64,000 bases of DNA from positions 682,001 through 746,000 of the forward strand of contig NZ_WOWL01000001.1 of NCBI RefSeq assembly GCF_009741265.1. Reading direction: 5' to 3'. The notes beneath the pieces were generated by a model, which searched no databases, was not told where the DNA came from, and saw nothing but the letters and a program-made list of their open reading frames with translations. The translations under genes and the position numbers were made by a program. Shown here one piece after another: positions 16,772-26,415 of this stretch (the first letter of the stretch is position 1; each line of letters opens with the position of its first letter). The DNA comes from Pseudarthrobacter sp. GA104 (GTDB lineage Bacteria; Actinomycetota; Actinomycetes; Actinomycetales; Micrococcaceae).

Positions 16772-18070
16772 TCACCACAATGACGGCAGGCTGCCCACCA
16801 GGCGTTCGTACATGGCGAGCGCGGAGCCGTCGGTCAGCGACGCCACCTGGTCGATCACCACGCGAAGGCGGGCGCCGTCGTCGGCCGCATCCCGCCAATC
16901 GGCGGCAAACATTGGTTCCAGGTGCCGGTCGCCCGTGGCGCTCAGCGCCGTGACCAGGGCGTGGAGCACCTCGCGCTGGCGCTCGTAGATGGGCTGGCGG
17001 TGCTCGGTGGTCATCACGAAGGTGGTGGCCAGGCCCTTCATGACGGCGATTTCCATCACTGTTTCGTCCGGCACCATCAGCTGGGCGCTGTACCGGGTCA
17101 GGTTCTCCGGGCCGTAGACGGCACGGGTGGTTTCCAGGGCACTTTGGCAGAACCGGCCAATGAGCTGGCTGGTCATGTTCTTCAATGCAGCCATGGATTT
17201 CCGGCTGCCGTCGGCCTCGCGGACCCAGACGTCCGTGGCCTCGAGCCGGGCCAGGGCGGCGTCGATGGCGGCCGGGTCGTTGTGCGGCAGGTACCACTGC
17301 TTGGCGTACCCCACCACCCGGGCGCGGTGGTCCGGGTTGTCCATCCAGCGCAGCTGGAAATGCCCGGCCACGATCGCGTCCTCAACGTCGTGCACCGAAT
17401 AGGAGATGTCGTCGGCGAGGTCCATGACCTGGGCTTCGAGGCAGGACCGGCGCTCCGGGGCACCCTCCCGGATCCAGTTGAAGATGGGGAGGTCGTCCTC
17501 GTAGGCGCCGAACTTGCTGGTCCGCTGGCCGTGGATCACCGGGGCTTCCAGCGCGGACCACGGGTACTTTGCGGCCGCGTCGAGGCTGGCCCTGGTGAGG
17601 TTCAGCCCCGCGGGCTGGCCGTCCGGGGTCAGCACCTTGGGTTCCAGCCTGGTCAGCAGCCGCAGGGTCTGGGCGTTGCCTTCGAACCCGCCGATGGCGT
17701 GGGCCACTTCATTCAGCGCGGACTCACCGTTGTGGCCGAACGGCGGATGGCCGAGGTCGTGGCTCAGGCAGGCAGTGTCCACGACATCCGGATCGCAGCC
17801 GAGCGCACGGCCCAGTTCGCGTCCCACCTGGGCCACTTCCAGGCTGTGCGTGAGGCGCGTCCGCACGAAGTCGTCCGTGTCCGGGGCCACCACCTGGGTC
17901 TTGGCACCCAGCCGGCGGAGCGCCGAGGAATGCAGCACGCGGGCGCGGTCCCGCTCAAAATCCGAGCGATAGACGTTCTTGGGCGGTTCCTCCACCCACC
18001 GGGCGGAGTCATGGGTGTCGTAGCCCGGCAGGACGGGGGCGGCAGTGCGCGTTTCAGCCACCGGAAACAT
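16772..18070 (-). CDS. dgt: Deoxyguanosinetriphosphate triphosphohydrolase-like protein
   Basis: HD-domain dNTPase that hydrolyses dGTP (or other dNTPs) to deoxynucleoside and triphosphate. 432 residues: TRLTHSLEVAQVGRELG gives the first His, and CLSHDLGHPPFGHNGE the HD pair and downstream His, all metal ligands present; LADDISYSVHDVEDAI adds the conserved Asp. The ATG at 18070 overlaps the end of dusB by 17 bases, and a GTG at 18061 is an alternative. Longer frames upstream lie inside dusB and are rejected. Confidence 0.92.
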   Translation of the reverse strand: MFPVAETRTAAPVLPGYDTHDSARWVEEPPKNVYRSDFERDRARVLHSSALRRLGAKTQVVAPDTDDFVRTRLTHSLEVAQVGRELGRALGCDPDVVDTACLSHDLGHPPFGHNGESALNEVAHAIGGFEGNAQTLRLLTRLEPKVLTPDGQPAGLNLTRASLDAAAKYPWSALEAPVIHGQRTSKFGAYEDDLPIFNWIREGAPERRSCLEAQVMDLADDISYSVHDVEDAIVAGHFQLRWMDNPDHRARVVGYAKQWYLPHNDPAAIDAALARLEATDVWVREADGSRKSMAALKNMTSQLIGRFCQSALETTRAVYGPENLTRYSAQLMVPDETVMEIAVMKGLATTFVMTTEHRQPIYERQREVLHALVTALSATGDRHLEPMFAADWRDAADDGARLRVVIDQVASLTDGSALAMYERLVGSLPSLW

Positions 18071-19232
18071 CCAGTTCCGCCGCCGAGATATCCCGCGACT
18101 GGTCGGCGTTGAGGGCACGGGACTCCAGCCAGTCCTTCGGCAGCGCAGGCCTCTTGGGTGAGCCGGCGCGGCCGCGCGGGCCTTCGGCGTCGCCTCCCGG
18201 GTAGGGCGAGTCGACGTCCAGCTCATCCAGCGCGGCGCGCAGCTCTTCGAGGCTGTTCACCAGCGCCATCCGCGTCCTGAGTTCACCACCCACCACATAG
18301 CCCTTGAAGTACCAGGCAATATGTTTCCGGATCTCCCGCAGCGCCTTGCCTTCGTCGCCGAAAGTCTCCACCATCAGTTCCGCGTGCCGGTAGACGCCCT
18401 GCGCAACCTGGCCCAGGTTGGGCCTGTGCCGGGTGTCGCTTCCCTCGAACGCCGCCTGCAGGTCCCCGAAAAGCCAGGGCCTGCCCTGGCAGCCGCGGCC
18501 CACCACCACCCCGTCAACGCCGGTTTCGCGGACCATCCGGACCGCGTCCTCCGCGGACCAGATATCGCCGTTGCCCAGCACCGGGATGTCCGGAAGCGCC
18601 TCGCGGAGGCGGGCGATGGCGGACCAGTCGGCCTGTCCGGAGTAGAACTGCGCGGCTGTCCTGCCGTGAAGGGCGACGGCGGCAACGCCGGCATCGCGCG
18701 CAATGCGGCCTGCGTCGAGGTACGTGAGATGGTCGTCATCGATGCCCTTGCGCATCTTAATGGTCAGCGGGACGTTGCCCTTGGAGGCTTCCTTGACGGC
18801 CGTCTGCACGATCGAAGTAAAGAGGTCGATCTTCCAGGGCAAGGCCGAGCCGCCGCCCCGGCGGGTGACTTTGGGAACGGGGCAGCCGAAGTTGAGGTCG
18901 ATATGGTCGGCGCGGTCCTCCTCGACGAGCATGCGTACGGCGGCCCCTACTGTCACCGGGTCCACGCCGTACAGCTGAACGGACCGGACTTTTTCGTCGT
19001 CGTCGTGGGAAATGATCCGCAGTGACTCCGGCGTCCGCTCCACCAGAGCGCGGGAGGTGACCATTTCCGCCACGTACATGCCGCCGCCGTACTCCCGGCA
19101 CAAACGGCGGAACGCTGAGTTGGTGATGCCGGCCATGGGTGCCAGGATCACCGGCGTGTCCACGGTAATGGGACCCAGCTTCAGGGGCGGGAGTTCCAGC
19201 TTGGGGGCAGGAGTAGTTGCTGCAACAGTCAC
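18054..19232 (-). CDS. dusB: tRNA-dihydrouridine synthase B
   Basis: FMN enzyme that reduces specific uridines in tRNA to dihydrouridine. 392 residues, TIM barrel: VILAPMAGITNSAFRRLC near the N-terminus, the uncharacterised-family signature HIDLNFGCPVPKVTRRGGGS with the catalytic Cys, VALHGRTAAQFYSG, and the FMN phosphate-binding IPVLGNGDIWSAEDA and GVVVGRGCQGRPWLF. The C-terminal ~40 residues are a basic, Pro/Gly-rich extension. Start is GTG at 19232 without a clear ribosome-binding site. It overlaps dgt by 17 bases, so the two are coupled. Confidence 0.94.
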   Translation of the reverse strand: MTVAATTPAPKLELPPLKLGPITVDTPVILAPMAGITNSAFRRLCREYGGGMYVAEMVTSRALVERTPESLRIISHDDDEKVRSVQLYGVDPVTVGAAVRMLVEEDRADHIDLNFGCPVPKVTRRGGGSALPWKIDLFTSIVQTAVKEASKGNVPLTIKMRKGIDDDHLTYLDAGRIARDAGVAAVALHGRTAAQFYSGQADWSAIARLREALPDIPVLGNGDIWSAEDAVRMVRETGVDGVVVGRGCQGRPWLFGDLQAAFEGSDTRHRPNLGQVAQGVYRHAELMVETFGDEGKALREIRKHIAWYFKGYVVGGELRTRMALVNSLEELRAALDELDVDSPYPGGDAEGPRGRAGSPKRPALPKDWLESRALNADQSRDISAAELDVSGG

Positions 19233-19287
19233 CTGTCTATTGTTGCAAAGCCGGGCAAATCGGGAGGCCGTGCCCGTGTGGGACCGG

Positions 19288-20796
19288 TCAGCCCCGTTCC
19301 GCCCGGCGTCCCCGCCGGGTGGGAAACCCGCTGTCCTCCCCTGCAGCCGACCGCCTGGAGCGCCCCTCCAGTGCGGCGGCTGCGAGGGCGCCTGTGTCCT
19401 CGACGTCGTCCACGATGGTGTGGCCGCCGTTGCCGTTGGCTGAGTCCGCCGGTGTCCGGCCCGGCCTCTTCGATTCCACGGCAGGGGCAGCGGCCTCTGC
19501 GCCGGCCCGGACGCCGGTGGCCTTGACCACCAGAACCGCGATCAGCGTGGTGACGGGGATGGCCAGCACCAGTCCGATGGAGCCGACGAGGGTCCGGATG
19601 ACTTCCTCTGAAAGTTCCGCGCTGGTGAGCGTGTCCGCGAGCGGGCGGTCGTACAGCATCACGATGATGAGGATGGGCAGGGCCGCGCCGGCGTACGCGA
19701 AGGCGATGGTGTACACCGTGGAGGCGATGTGGTCGCGGCCGATCCGCATGGCTGAGGTGAACAGCTTCCGGGCACTGCTCCCCGGCGCCAGTTCATAGAG
19801 TTCCCAGACGGCGGAGGACTGGGTGATGGTCACGTCGTTGAGGACACCCAGCCCGGAGATGATGAGCCCGCACAGGATGACGCCGGAGATGGAGATATTG
19901 GCAGAGGTGTTCACCAGGGTAGTGGCGTCGTGGCTGCCCACCCCGGCGAGATTGGCGGCGCCCGTGGCCCAGGCGGCCAGGAGCGCCGTAATCCCCAGCC
20001 CGAACATGGTGCCCAGGAGTGCAGTGGAGGTCCGTGCCGAGAATCCGTGGGCGAAGTACAGGACGCCGATCATGATCACCGTGGACCCAACCAGGGCCAG
20101 CAGCAGCGGCGGTTTCCCCTCCACCAGTCCCGGGAGCATAAAGCTGGCCAGCACGAAGTAGGCGCCGACGAGCCCGACCAGGGCACGCAGGCCCCGCCAG
20201 CGGGCCACGGCGATCACCACCGCCGCATACAGCAGTGCGAGCAGGACGATGGGCAGGGTCCGGACGAAGTCCACAAAAATGAAGGCCGGCGAGCCCTGGG
20301 CCGCTGAGGCGCCCGGGGCGTTGGACAGGTTCAGGTACCGGATCTGGTCCCCGGGCTTCACCCCATGGGACTTCGCGACGTCCGGGTTGATGACCACTTT
20401 GACCGGGCTGCCGCCCTTGTCCGGCTCCGTGAACGCGAAAGTGCAGTCCGATCCCTGTTGGGATTGCCGGCCCTGGGCCTGGTCGCCCGAACCCTGCTGG
20501 TTTTGGCCCTGCTGACTTTGGCCCTGCTGCGACGCGCCCTGCATGCAGTTTTCCGTCACCACGCTTTGGATGGTTCCGGTGTCGAAAGTGACCCCGGGGG
20601 CGGCAGCGTAGGGGTTGGCCAGGGAAATGCCCTCTTTGCTGCCCGAGGGCCAGAGCATCGCCATTCCCGCCAGCGTGAGCAGCGTCAGCGGGATCAGCAC
20701 CGCCGCCAGGATGCGGTTGGCTTTCCGTCGGGCGGCCATCGCTGCCGGCGTCGGCTCCGAATGGCCTGTGGAAGCGTGGGAGTGACCGGACCCCAT
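19288..20796 (-). CDS. YibE/F-family membrane protein
   Basis: 502 residues from ATG 20796, chosen because GAGGTG lies nine bases upstream. One N-terminal helix is followed by an extracytoplasmic ~120-residue domain containing a Gln/Ser/Gly low-complexity run (QQGQSQQGQNQQGSG). Seven or eight further helices follow, with the YibE/F block ISISGVILCGLIISGLGVLN and the loop DVTITQSSAVWEL. The family occurs in firmicutes and actinobacteria; its transport substrate is not known to me. A cytoplasmic charged tail of ~70 residues ends the protein. Confidence 0.82.
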   Translation of the reverse strand: MGSGHSHASTGHSEPTPAAMAARRKANRILAAVLIPLTLLTLAGMAMLWPSGSKEGISLANPYAAAPGVTFDTGTIQSVVTENCMQGASQQGQSQQGQNQQGSGDQAQGRQSQQGSDCTFAFTEPDKGGSPVKVVINPDVAKSHGVKPGDQIRYLNLSNAPGASAAQGSPAFIFVDFVRTLPIVLLALLYAAVVIAVARWRGLRALVGLVGAYFVLASFMLPGLVEGKPPLLLALVGSTVIMIGVLYFAHGFSARTSTALLGTMFGLGITALLAAWATGAANLAGVGSHDATTLVNTSANISISGVILCGLIISGLGVLNDVTITQSSAVWELYELAPGSSARKLFTSAMRIGRDHIASTVYTIAFAYAGAALPILIIVMLYDRPLADTLTSAELSEEVIRTLVGSIGLVLAIPVTTLIAVLVVKATGVRAGAEAAAPAVESKRPGRTPADSANGNGGHTIVDDVEDTGALAAAALEGRSRRSAAGEDSGFPTRRGRRAERG

Positions 20797-20881
20797 CAGC
20801 AGTAGCACCTCATACATTGAACTCTACTTCCGGCGCCGTAGGGTTGATAAATGGATCATCGGGGACTCGGAGGTACCAGGC

Positions 20882-21637
20882 ATGGCCAGCAGCAGTACTG
20901 AGGAAAACGGCGAATCCCGTCCTGCCGAAGCACCCGGCGCTGCGCGGCAGGCAGTGCTCAGCGTCCGGAATTCGTCAGGGCCCACCCGCGGAGTTGCCCT
21001 GGTCCTGCACGGGGGCAAATCCCGGAGCCATGAGCCGGTGGAGGCCAGGCACCTGAGTCCGGCAAGGATGGTGCCCTTCGCCTGGCACCTGCACCGCGCC
21101 GGGCGGAAGCACGGGCTGGCCGTGTGGTCGCTCCGCAACAGCGTTCGCGGCTGGAATGGCCATGACATGTCTCCGCTGCAGGACGCCCGCTGGGCACTAG
21201 CCAAGATCCGGGAACAGCACCCGGACGTGCCTGTGTTCCTGGTAGGCCATTCCATGGGCGGGCTCACCGCTGTGATCGCCGCGGACCACCCAAGTGTGGA
21301 GGCCGTCGTCGCCCTTGCCCCCTGGCTCAACCCCGCAACTCCCACATCCGGGGTGGCCAACCGCAAGGTTCTTATTGTGCACGGAACCACGGACAGGTGG
21401 ACCAGCGCCTCGGCGTCCCTGCTGTTCGCCCGGCGTGCCTCTGCCGAGGCAGCCAGCATGCAGTATGTTGCCCTTAAGGGTGCCGGCCACTTCATGCTCC
21501 GCAAGATCAGGGTGTGGCAGACGCTGACGACCGGCTTTGTGATGAATGCCTTCTCCGAAAGCATCGGGACTGAGCTTCCCCTGCCTGCGGATTACAGCAG
21601 GCTGCTGCCGGAATCGGCCGTCCAGGTGACCCTGTAG
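20882..21637 (+). CDS. Alpha/beta hydrolase
   Basis: 251 residues. VALVLHGGKSRS gives the oxyanion-hole HG, FLVGHSMGGLTAVI the nucleophile Ser elbow (GHSMG), VLIVHGTTDRW the acidic position, and GAGHFML the catalytic His. No signal peptide. Substrate unknown; an esterase or lipase-like role is likely. GGAGGT precedes the ATG. It is eight bases upstream of an acyltransferase gene on the same strand, suggesting a two-gene lipid-related operon. Confidence 0.85.
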   Translation: MASSSTEENGESRPAEAPGAARQAVLSVRNSSGPTRGVALVLHGGKSRSHEPVEARHLSPARMVPFAWHLHRAGRKHGLAVWSLRNSVRGWNGHDMSPLQDARWALAKIREQHPDVPVFLVGHSMGGLTAVIAADHPSVEAVVALAPWLNPATPTSGVANRKVLIVHGTTDRWTSASASLLFARRASAEAASMQYVALKGAGHFMLRKIRVWQTLTTGFVMNAFSESIGTELPLPADYSRLLPESAVQVTL

Positions 21638-21645
21638 GACGTTCG

Positions 21646-22470
21646 ATGGCATGGAGCCCGCCACCCAATGACCTCTTCTACCGCGTCATCGTCCGCTGCG
21701 GACTGCTGCTTCGGCGGATCTTCCGGATCCGGATCATCAGCAGCGGAACAGAGCACCTGCCGCTTGCAGGCCCTCGGACGGGGGCGTCCAGGTCTGTGGT
21801 TCCGGGCAGCGGCGCCGTTTTCGCCGTGACGCACTTCGGCTATGTCGATTTTGCCGCCGCCGAACTGCTGCTGTGGGAACGGTCCCGCGGGGAGCTGCGG
21901 TTCCTGGTCCACCAGGGTGCAGCCGATCATTGGCTTGCCGGGCCCGCCATCAGCGCCGCCGGGCACGTGGTGGTCGGGTACACCGGCCGGGCGGACGCCT
22001 ATGACGCAGCGGTGGCCAAGCTGCGCGCCGGCGAATACCTTGGCGTGTTCCCGGAGGCGGGCGTGAGCCGCAGCTTCACCGTGCGCGAGTGCAGGACCGG
22101 GGCAGTCCGGATGGCGGCCGAAGCCGGCGTTCCGGTCATCCCCGTTGCGGTCTGGGGTGCCCACCGGATCCTCACCCGCGGCCGCGGCTTCTCGGCCGAA
22201 AGGACATGGCGCGCACCGGTCCGGATCCACGTGGGTGAGCCGCTGGTATTCGCGCCGGGTGACGATGCTGGCGCCGGCACTGCGGAACTCCGGGCCAGGC
22301 TCCAGGAAGGGATCGGGAAGTGCATCGCCGATTTTCCACTGCTGCCGGAACCCGGCGCCTGGTGGATGCCCGCGCACCTGGGCGGCAGCGCCCCGACTGA
22401 ACCCGAGCGGCAGCTACTCGACGCCGAAGACGTGCTGACGCGCCGCCGTCGTACTTTCCGCAGAAAGTAG
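21646..22470 (+). CDS. 1-acylglycerol-3-phosphate acyltransferase (PlsC-like)
   Basis: 274 residues. The acyltransferase box H-x4-D is seen as THFGYVDFAAAE, block 2 as the Arg-Phe region RGELRFLVHQGA, and block 3 as GVFPEAGVSRSF (Glu retained, Gly of the usual FPEG changed). HRILTRGRGF precedes the C-terminal strand. These blocks define the membrane-peripheral PlsC family that acylates lysophosphatidate or related acceptors. The mutated third block makes the exact substrate uncertain. Its stop is followed by a long palindromic repeat that can end transcription. Confidence 0.82.
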   Translation: MAWSPPPNDLFYRVIVRCGLLLRRIFRIRIISSGTEHLPLAGPRTGASRSVVPGSGAVFAVTHFGYVDFAAAELLLWERSRGELRFLVHQGAADHWLAGPAISAAGHVVVGYTGRADAYDAAVAKLRAGEYLGVFPEAGVSRSFTVRECRTGAVRMAAEAGVPVIPVAVWGAHRILTRGRGFSAERTWRAPVRIHVGEPLVFAPGDDAGAGTAELRARLQEGIGKCIADFPLLPEPGAWWMPAHLGGSAPTEPERQLLDAEDVLTRRRRTFRRK

Positions 22471-22478
22471 CCCAAGTA

Positions 22479-22528
22479 AGTAGCGCCAAGTGTCGTTTTG
22501 GGCGGTCAAAACGACACTTGGCGCTACT
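22479..22528. repeat. Intergenic palindromic repeat, family A copy 1
   Basis: Perfect 22-base arms (22479-22500 and 22507-22528) around a six-base loop, core AAGTGTCGTTTTG. It lies between two convergent genes (acyltransferase and GNAT). Two further copies occur at 48812-48865 and 49604-49663. Confidence 0.9.
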
Positions 22529-22546
22529 CAGTTGCGGCCGGGCTGC

Positions 22547-23581
22547 TTAGTCCGAGACGATGAGGGTTTCCGGCCCGGCCAGCCGCGCCTTGCCGCTTTC
22601 GAGCAGGGGTTCGACGGCGGCGCGGAGGGCAGTCATGGAGTCGTCCAGTTCCAGCATCACCGGGTGCTGGTACGCGATCAGCGCGAGCATGTCGCGGACC
22701 GCTTCTGCAGCATCATCCGCGGCGAGGGCGGGTTCATGGCCGACGAAAACGTCCGTGGGCGTTTCCGGTCCGGCGGCTTCCTGGCCGGGTGCCGCGTCCG
22801 GGTTGGCGGGCGCTGCGTAGCTCACGGCGAAGGCCCGGATCCTGCCCTTCCTGCTGGGTGCAACGCCTGCCCCGAAAGCCGATTCAGGCTCGGCCCGCAG
22901 CACGATTGCGCCGTGGGCGCCGGTGAGGTCGTCCAGGAAGAGCTTCTGCACCTGGCCCATTGACAGTACGCCCGGTGAATCCCAGCCGTGGATGGCGGTG
23001 TAGTACCTGCCCACGACGTCGGTCAGTTCCACGGAACCCGTGGCCAGGTCCATCACGATGTCGGAGCCCGCATTTTCATCGTTCGATGGCCCGCCGCCGT
23101 CGTCCTTGGCAGGAAACACGGGAAGCCGCAGGGCGCCAGGCTCTATGACCACCAGCCGGGAACGCTGGATGGGCGCCAGCTCGAAGGCCTCCGCAAAAGC
23201 GGCCCCCGGAGTGCCCGGCTCCACTTTGGCACGGAGTTTGGACACGCCCGACGGCGACTGGCCGGCTTCGCGGCGCAGCATCGTCAGGAGGGTGGCACCG
23301 ATGCCGGAGCGCCGGTGGTCGCGCGCCACTTCGATGTAGGCCCAGAGGCGTTCAGGGTGCAGCGACGCCTCGTAGACCACGCCCGCCGCCACGGGGATGC
23401 CGACGCCGTCGATCACGTCCTCGGCAACGATGCAGCGGCGCCACGGCGTGCCGCCGCCCCCGTCGGAGGACAGGGTCAACGCGCCCCGGAACTGGCGGGC
23501 CTGCTGGGTCTCCGGGTCGCCCCAGATCTCCAGCAGGGCCAGGTCGTCACCTTCCCGCCATTCGCGGTATTCGATGGCCAT
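22547..23581 (-). CDS. GNAT-family acetyltransferase
   Basis: 344 residues. The N-terminal ~130 residues are a GNAT domain with the acetyl-CoA-binding ARDHRRSGIGATLLTMLRRE (Q/R-x2-G-x-G/A). The C-terminal half, containing LATGSVELTDVVGRYYTAIH, may be a second, degenerate GNAT-like domain; I do not recognise it. Substrate unknown. It starts two bases after the glyS stop, so it is co-transcribed with glyS. Confidence 0.78.
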   Translation of the reverse strand: MAIEYREWREGDDLALLEIWGDPETQQARQFRGALTLSSDGGGGTPWRRCIVAEDVIDGVGIPVAAGVVYEASLHPERLWAYIEVARDHRRSGIGATLLTMLRREAGQSPSGVSKLRAKVEPGTPGAAFAEAFELAPIQRSRLVVIEPGALRLPVFPAKDDGGGPSNDENAGSDIVMDLATGSVELTDVVGRYYTAIHGWDSPGVLSMGQVQKLFLDDLTGAHGAIVLRAEPESAFGAGVAPSRKGRIRAFAVSYAAPANPDAAPGQEAAGPETPTDVFVGHEPALAADDAAEAVRDMLALIAYQHPVMLELDDSMTALRAAVEPLLESGKARLAGPETLIVSD

Positions 23582-23583
23582 GG

Positions 23584-24969
23584 CTAGGCGCCGATCAGGC
23601 GTGCGGCCAGGTAGCCCTCCACCTTGTCCAGGGAGACGCGTTCCTGGCTCATGGTGTCCCGCTCGCGGATGGTCACGGCCTGGTCCTCCAGGGTGTCGAA
23701 GTCCACTGTGATGCAGAACGGGGTGCCGATTTCATCCTGGCGGCGGTAGCGGCGGCCAATGGCGCCGGCGTCGTCGAAGTCGATGTTCCAGTTCTTGCGC
23801 AGCTGCGCGCCCAGGGCCTTGGCCTTCGGGGACAGGTCCTCGTTGCGGCTCAGCGGCAGCACGGCAGCCTTGACCGGGGCCAGCCGCGGATCCAGCTTCA
23901 GGACGGTTCGGACGTCCACGCCGCCCTTGGCGTTGGGGGCCTCGTCCTCGGTGTAGGCATCCACCAGGAAGGCCATGAAGGAACGGGTCAGGCCGGCCGC
24001 GGGCTCGATCACGTACGGGATGTAGCGCTCATTGGTGGCCTGGTTGAAGTAGCTCAGGTCCGTGCCGGAGGCCTTGGCATGCGTGGAGAGGTCGAAGTCG
24101 GTGCGGTTGGCGATGCCTTCGAGCTCGCCCCACTCGGAGCCCTGGAAACCGAAGCGGTATTCGATGTCCGTGGTGCCCTTGGAGTAGTGGCTCAGCTTCT
24201 CCTGCGGGTGCTCGAAGAAGCGCAGGTTTTCCTCGCGGATGCCCAGGCCGGTGTACCAGGCCATGCGCTCGTTCATCCAGTACTTGTGCCATTCCTCATC
24301 GGTGCCGGGCTCGACGAAGAACTCCATCTCCATCTGCTCGAACTCGCGGGTGCGGAAGATGAAGTTGCCCGGGGTGATCTCGTTGCGGAAGGACTTGCCG
24401 ATCTGGCCGATGCCGAACGGCGGCTTCTTCCGCGAGGTGGTGAGGACGTTGTTGAAGTTCACGAAAATCCCCTGCGCAGTCTCCGGACGCAGGTAGTGCA
24501 GGCCCTCTTCGCTGGCTACGGGACCGAGGTAGGTCTTGAGCAGGCCGGAGAATTCCTGCGGTTCGGTCCACTGGCCGCGGGTGCCGCAGTTGGCGCAGGC
24601 GATGTCCTTGAGGCCGTTTTCGGCGGGGCGGCCCTTCTTTTCCTCGTACTCTTCCTCGAGGTGGTCGGCCCGGTAGCGCTTGTGGCAGGAGAGGCACTCC
24701 ACCAAGGGGTCGGAGAAGACCTCCACGTGGCCGGAGGCTTCCCACACCTGGCGGGGCAGGATGACGGAGGAGTCCAGGCCCACCACGTCCTCGCGGCCGC
24801 GGACCATGGACTGCCACCACTGGCGCTTGATGTTTTCCTTCAGTTCGGCGCCGAGGGGCCCGTAGTCCCAGGCAGAGCGCGAACCTCCGTAGATCTCACC
24901 GGCCTGGAACACGAATCCCCTGCGCTTGGAGAGGGAAATGACCTGGTCGAGAACGGATTTTGCTGCCAT
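23584..24969 (-). CDS. glyS: Glycyl-tRNA synthetase (homodimeric type)
   Basis: Charges tRNA-Gly. 461 residues, the dimeric alpha2 class II enzyme: N-terminal [20 protein letters not shown], motif 1 after residue 45, motif 2 as [20 protein letters not shown], the Glu-rich glycine pocket [15 protein letters not shown], and motif 3 near [16 protein letters not shown] Cys4 zinc-like site is visible (CLSCHKRYR...CANCGTRG). No T-box or other leader is apparent in the 140 bp upstream. Confidence 0.96.
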   Translation of the reverse strand: MAAKSVLDQVISLSKRRGFVFQAGEIYGGSRSAWDYGPLGAELKENIKRQWWQSMVRGREDVVGLDSSVILPRQVWEASGHVEVFSDPLVECLSCHKRYRADHLEEEYEEKKGRPAENGLKDIACANCGTRGQWTEPQEFSGLLKTYLGPVASEEGLHYLRPETAQGIFVNFNNVLTTSRKKPPFGIGQIGKSFRNEITPGNFIFRTREFEQMEMEFFVEPGTDEEWHKYWMNERMAWYTGLGIREENLRFFEHPQEKLSHYSKGTTDIEYRFGFQGSEWGELEGIANRTDFDLSTHAKASGTDLSYFNQATNERYIPYVIEPAAGLTRSFMAFLVDAYTEDEAPNAKGGVDVRTVLKLDPRLAPVKAAVLPLSRNEDLSPKAKALGAQLRKNWNIDFDDAGAIGRRYRRQDEIGTPFCITVDFDTLEDQAVTIRERDTMSQERVSLDKVEGYLAARLIGA

Positions 24970-25113
24970 GGGGGTAACTCCAATTTCTACAGGGCCGCTG
25001 GGTGCGGTCCGCGGTTTGCTGGCCCGGTGGAACCAGCGGTGGGATACCTCTGGCTGCCGGGCGGGGCGGATGAAGGGAAAGCGAAAAAGCTGCGTGCCCT
25101 AGCCTACCGGCCG

Positions 25114-26112
25114 CTACCTGCGCAGCGCGCCCCGCGGCCACGGCAGGGTGGCCAGGATGATGGCGGCGAGGGTGAGGATGGTGCCCAGTACCGTGGCCGG
25201 CGCCACGACCGTTCCCGGAGTTGGCAGCACAACATCCAGGGCGAGCGAGCCGAGCAGCTGCCCGGCAATCATGCCCAGCCCGGTAACCAGGACCCCCAGG
25301 CTGCGGACCAGCAGCGCGCCCAGGCCGATGAACACGCAGCCCATGGGACCGCCTGCGTAGTACCACCAGTCCGGCGGCAGCGGGTTGCCCCATCCGGCCA
25401 CCGAGACTTTGATGGCGTACGCGGCCCACAGCACGGCGGAGCCGGCCACGAAGTTGACCAGGGTTGCAGCGATCGGCGTCCCGTAGTGGACGGTGGCTGT
25501 TCCGTTCATGGCCTGCTGGAAGCTCATCAGGAACCCTGCCGCCACGGGCAGCAGGAGCGGAACCAGGAGGGCCTCCGCGCCGCCGTCCGGTCCTGCGCCG
25601 GCGGAGGCCATCCCCGACGATCCAGTGAAGCGGGGCGACACGGCCCAGGCCACTGCGGCGATGGTCAGCAGGCAGCCAATGATCCGGATCCCCGTGACGG
25701 ATTTCTTGCCCGCCGGCCCAATGCCCAGCCGGTCCACCAGCAGACCGCTGACTGTCTGGCCGGTGACCGTGGCGACGGTGAACAGGGCAACGCCAAGGAT
25801 GCCCACGGTGAAGGACTGGGCGAAGACGAAGAGCGCGCCGATGCCGCCGGCCAGGACATACACGCGCGGAAAGGCCCTGGTGCGGACCGCGGGCAGGATC
25901 CGGGCAAGTCCGGCACGTCCGCGCGGCAGGATCAGCGAGATCAGGACCATCAACACCAGGCCTGTGCTGAAACTCACCACTGCAGCGGCGATGCCGTCGT
26001 TGAGGCGGGCCCCGAGGGCCCCGTTGATTCGGCCCTGGACGGGAATGGCGAGGCCAGCGCCCACCGCCAGGGGAAGGCCTGCGATCAGCGGCAGGCGGGG
26101 GCTGGGGGTCAT
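25114..26112 (-). CDS. YdcZ/DUF606-family DMT transporter
   Basis: 332 residues, about ten hydrophobic helices as two homologous halves; each begins with the pattern GxGLAIPVQGRINGALG / LMSFQQAMNGTATVHYG, typical of the YdcZ (DUF606) branch of the drug/metabolite transporter superfamily. Most members are single-half proteins of ~150 residues, so this is the fused double form. Substrate unknown. The ATG at 26112 has AAGGTGG five bases upstream, which rules out the ATG three codons earlier. Divergent from the S4-domain gene, 33 bp apart. Confidence 0.78.
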   Translation of the reverse strand: MTPSPRLPLIAGLPLAVGAGLAIPVQGRINGALGARLNDGIAAAVVSFSTGLVLMVLISLILPRGRAGLARILPAVRTRAFPRVYVLAGGIGALFVFAQSFTVGILGVALFTVATVTGQTVSGLLVDRLGIGPAGKKSVTGIRIIGCLLTIAAVAWAVSPRFTGSSGMASAGAGPDGGAEALLVPLLLPVAAGFLMSFQQAMNGTATVHYGTPIAATLVNFVAGSAVLWAAYAIKVSVAGWGNPLPPDWWYYAGGPMGCVFIGLGALLVRSLGVLVTGLGMIAGQLLGSLALDVVLPTPGTVVAPATVLGTILTLAAIILATLPWPRGALRR

Positions 26113-26145
26113 TGAATCCACCTTACGTCAGGCATCATTGCTTCT

Positions 26146-26373
26146 ATGAGCAATGTTGAAGAGATCACCATCCGCGACAGCATGATCCGCCTCGGCCAGC
26201 TCCTGAAGCTCGCCAACCTGGTGGAGGACGGGGTGGAAGCGGCAGAGCTCATCAAGAACGGGCTCGTCAAGGTCAATGGAGAGATCGACGACCGCCGCGG
26301 CCGGCAGCTGCACAACGGGGACACCGTGACGGTGAACGGGCAGACCGTGCGCGTGGTAGCGCCCGCGGCCTGA
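26146..26373 (+). CDS. S4-domain RNA-binding protein (YbcJ-like)
   Basis: 75 residues, almost all S4 domain: IRLGQLLKLANLVEDGVEAA, LIKNGLVKVNGEIDDRRGRQ and DTVTVNGQTVRVV. Small stand-alone S4 proteins of this size (YbcJ/RlbA type) bind structured RNA, possibly rRNA. No Shine-Dalgarno is seen before the ATG. Confidence 0.88.
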   Translation: MSNVEEITIRDSMIRLGQLLKLANLVEDGVEAAELIKNGLVKVNGEIDDRRGRQLHNGDTVTVNGQTVRVVAPAA

Positions 26374-26415
26374 CGCCGCAGGGCGGCACTGGCCCGCCGC
26401 CCGCCGTCGTACTTC

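Noticed and set aside
15040..16953. Long rightward open frame antisense to dnaG
   Set aside because: Composition is His/Gly/Val-rich with no recognisable domain; it mirrors the codon bias of dnaG, whose motifs are complete.
24079..26115. 678-codon rightward open frame across glyS and a transporter
   Set aside because: Spans two convincing leftward genes and their gap; no family features.
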